From: Elusimicrobia bacterium RIFOXYA2_FULL_47_53
Lineage (GTDB): Bacteria; Elusimicrobiota; Endomicrobiia; Endomicrobiales; XYA2-FULL-47-53
DNA: 64,000 nucleotides
Direction of reading: 5' to 3'
NCBI GenBank assembly: GCA_001800315.1
Contig: MGVE01000001.1
Span: 1 to 64,000 of the forward strand
The position numbers and the translations under genes are program-made. This document shows positions 62,192 to 64,000 of the stretch, piece after piece. Position 1 is the first letter of the stretch. The number at the start of each line of letters is the position of its first letter. The notes under the pieces are model-generated. The model was not told where the DNA came from. It saw only the letters and a program-made list of their open reading frames with translations, and did no database searches.

Positions 62192-62871
62192 CTTGTTTTC
62201 CCACAAAGCTCAATCAGGCGCTCCGGTTTGTCAAAAAATTCATAATTTTTTTCAAGGAAATCTTCAGGAAAATCCCACCATTTGAGAGCTAACAGTTCCT
62301 TTATTATATTTTCGCTAAATCTTAATTTAATAACCTTTGCCGGAACGCCGGCAGCAACAGCGTAGTCAGGCACATCTTTAGTCACAATAGCGCCCGCAGC
62401 AATTATCGCCCCGTTCCCGATCTTTATGCCGTCTTTAATCATGGCGTTTTCGCCTATCCAAACATCATGGCCTATTGTTGTTTCATCAAAGTATGAAAAT
62501 TTATTAGTTTTTGAATAAGTTTTGGCCAACGGCTGGCTTGCCGAATAAAAAGCCGGGTGTGTGCTCACTGAATCAATGGCATGTTTTCCAAGGCCGATTC
62601 TTACGCCCCCAGCTATTGAGCAGTATTTGCCTATCTTTGCCAAAATAACAGTTGAGTTCTTCTGGATGTATGTGTGGTCACCTATAGTTGAACTGATGAT
62701 TCTGGTGTTTTGAAAGATAACATTATACTTCCCGAGCTTTGAATTGTCATCCACATCAGCTCCTTTATAAAAATGGCAGGAAGGACATTTCCGTTTTAAG
62801 TTTACGAATTTAACGGTGTCTCTATAATATGACAGGCAGTCCGCTGCAAGCTGTTTTAAAAGTGAGATCAT
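62188..62871 (-). CDS. Hexapeptide-repeat (xenobiotic-type) acetyltransferase
   Basis: 227-residue acyltransferase with hexapeptide turns from about residue 40 ([29 protein letters not shown]), a loop STHPAFYS, then [20 protein letters not shown] and [11 protein letters not shown]. The C-terminal helix [10 protein letters not shown] is the mark of the Vat/CatB-like group also used for sugar acetylation. It is coupled by ATGA to both the preceding and following genes, so two different acetylations are likely. Confidence 0.88.
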   Translation of the reverse strand: MISLLKQLAADCLSYYRDTVKFVNLKRKCPSCHFYKGADVDDNSKLGKYNVIFQNTRIISSTIGDHTYIQKNSTVILAKIGKYCSIAGGVRIGLGKHAIDSVSTHPAFYSASQPLAKTYSKTNKFSYFDETTIGHDVWIGENAMIKDGIKIGNGAIIAAGAIVTKDVPDYAVAAGVPAKVIKLRFSENIIKELLALKWWDFPEDFLEKNYEFFDKPERLIELCGKTR

Positions 62872-64000
62872 GCTTTGTTACCATCCTCTACCAGGGAATA
62901 TATAAAGTTCATATTTCTTTCCAGATTTTTTCCGTCTGTGGGGCCGACATATTTCTTCATTATTTCCCTATCTCTGAATAAATTGTAAATGGGGTCATTC
63001 TCATAGAAAAGTAATATCTTATTTTTCAGCTCATTTATATCGGAAGCTGTTACGAGTTCGGATTTATTATCAAAAGGCGGAAAATTAACTTCAGTGTCTT
63101 TTCTGTAATATAGAACGGACGAACCAAGGCATGATGCCTCAAACAATGTTTGAGAATAGATGGAAATGTATAGATCCGCCCTGCCCAATATTTGTTTAAT
63201 GGGAATGGTATCGTAGATCTCAATATTCAGATTGGGATAATATTCCTTCATGAAGTCGCGATACTGGCTGATATAACCGTTAGCGCGGACTTTTAAGACT
63301 ATATTCATTTTATATCCTTCGCTCTTCAACTGGCTCAGGACATGCATAATGTCGTTAAAGAAATCAAATTCAACGGCTACATAGGAGTTCAGGTCGCAAT
63401 TATTAAAACCACTGGCTCCAATTATTATGGTGGGTTCAGTCAGGTTAAGATTTTGCTTTGATAATTCCTTTTTATAGTAATCCATTCGCGGGTCGCCAAT
63501 ACAAAAAACATTCCCCATGCCTCTGTAATGGTCCCTCTTTATTGACTCACTGTAAGCATTTATAAATGTCGCGGCTTTTGCTTCATTCAAATAAGCGGTG
63601 GTAAGCAGGCCGTTAATTATTAAATATGTTGGGATATCCATTATTTTGCAGTAATTCATCATGAGCTTATTAATTATGCCTATATCCGAGATAGTTACTA
63701 ATAGTCTGAGGTCCTTATTCTTGAAAAAGGCGAATATTGAATCTACTATGGCGAAGTAATATGGAAGCGAGCCTGAAATCTTTTCCAAAGTAATGCCGTA
63801 CAGGAACTCTCCGATGTCAAAACCTTCAATTATGTATTTTGCATGTTTTCTTTTATTAAAAAGTGCCAGCATCTCATTAGCTGCGGCTTTGTGCTTATTT
63901 TTAATAGGGCCAATAGGCAGATTTCTCTGCTTTGTCAGGCGTCTCGTCCATGAATAGTTGGTCGTTACGACTTTTACACGACTATCCTCCTTTAAAAGCT
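62868..64000 (-). CDS. Partial GT-B-like surface glycan protein
   Basis: The frame is open to the right edge, so the N-terminus lies outside the window; an internal ATG at 63872 is probably not the start, because the upstream codons ([20 protein letters not shown]) remain open. The visible ~375 residues include [14 protein letters not shown], a strand-turn [10 protein letters not shown], and [20 protein letters not shown], which looks like the donor domain of GT-B glycosyl- or CDP-glycerol-type transferases. The exact family is not recognised. Its stop overlaps the acetyltransferase ATG (ATGA). Confidence 0.55.
   Translation of the reverse strand, partial: LLKEDSRVKVVTTNYSWTRRLTKQRNLPIGPIKNKHKAAANEMLALFNKRKHAKYIIEGFDIGEFLYGITLEKISGSLPYYFAIVDSIFAFFKNKDLRLLVTISDIGIINKLMMNYCKIMDIPTYLIINGLLTTAYLNEAKAATFINAYSESIKRDHYRGMGNVFCIGDPRMDYYKKELSKQNLNLTEPTIIIGASGFNNCDLNSYVAVEFDFFNDIMHVLSQLKSEGYKMNIVLKVRANGYISQYRDFMKEYYPNLNIEIYDTIPIKQILGRADLYISIYSQTLFEASCLGSSVLYYRKDTEVNFPPFDNKSELVTASDINELKNKILLFYENDPIYNLFRDREIMKKYVGPTDGKNLERNMNFIYSLVEDGNKA

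Overview
The window looks like chromosomal DNA of an uncultured Gram-negative (diderm) bacterium. Evidence for an outer membrane is the LptF/LptG pair, a family 9 (heptosyltransferase-type) glycosyltransferase, several lipoproteins with lipoboxes, a PorV-like outer-membrane protein and a large SprA-like protein. The mixture of housekeeping genes with SprA/PorV-type genes outside an obvious Bacteroidetes context suggests one of the candidate phyla around Elusimicrobiota, Omnitrophota, Goldbacteria or Firestonebacteria. That placement is inference; no rRNA gene is present. Base composition is moderate on the left and visibly more AT-rich from about 43 kb to the right end.

Left part (0-26 kb). 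Housekeeping genes (engB, a phosphohexomutase, a sugar-phosphate isomerase cupin, a dCMP deaminase, glgP, and gap-pgk-secG followed by tRNA-Leu and tRNA-Gly) alternate with envelope genes. These are a FecR / LPP20 / FlgT-like / CsgG-like cluster, the sprA-like gene overlapping comF, the divergent lptFG operon, and a TPR lipoprotein - PorV-like - M6 protease operon. The protease has a C-terminal FlgD/T9SS-type beta-sandwich. SprA, PorV and a C-terminal-domain cargo within 12 kb point to a type IX-like secretion route.

Middle and right (26-64 kb). ahcY and metK (SAM cycle) are followed by one long leftward locus, beginning outside the window, for a cell-surface polysaccharide. It encodes two nucleotidyltransferases, two SDR epimerases, a polyprenyl-phosphate sugar transferase, a flippase, two O-antigen ligase/polymerase-like proteins, about ten GT2/GT4 glycosyltransferases, a GT9 and a GT39-like transferase, two methyltransferases, two hexapeptide acetyltransferases and a NodU-type carbamoyltransferase. 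It also has an AsnB amidotransferase beside a heparinase-II/III-like protein and a coupled pair of radical SAM proteins. Most genes overlap by ATGA or lie a few bases apart. recA, with its own promoter, sits inside this locus.

Non-coding features worth attention are a pair of divergent consensus promoters sharing one -35 box and giving nearly leaderless mRNAs, an attenuator-like leader before gap, a 140-bp direct duplication carrying the 3' end of tRNA-Gly, two MITE-like intergenic elements sharing a repeat core, and a 47-codon remnant-like ORF whose start resembles a methyltransferase encoded 2.2 kb away.
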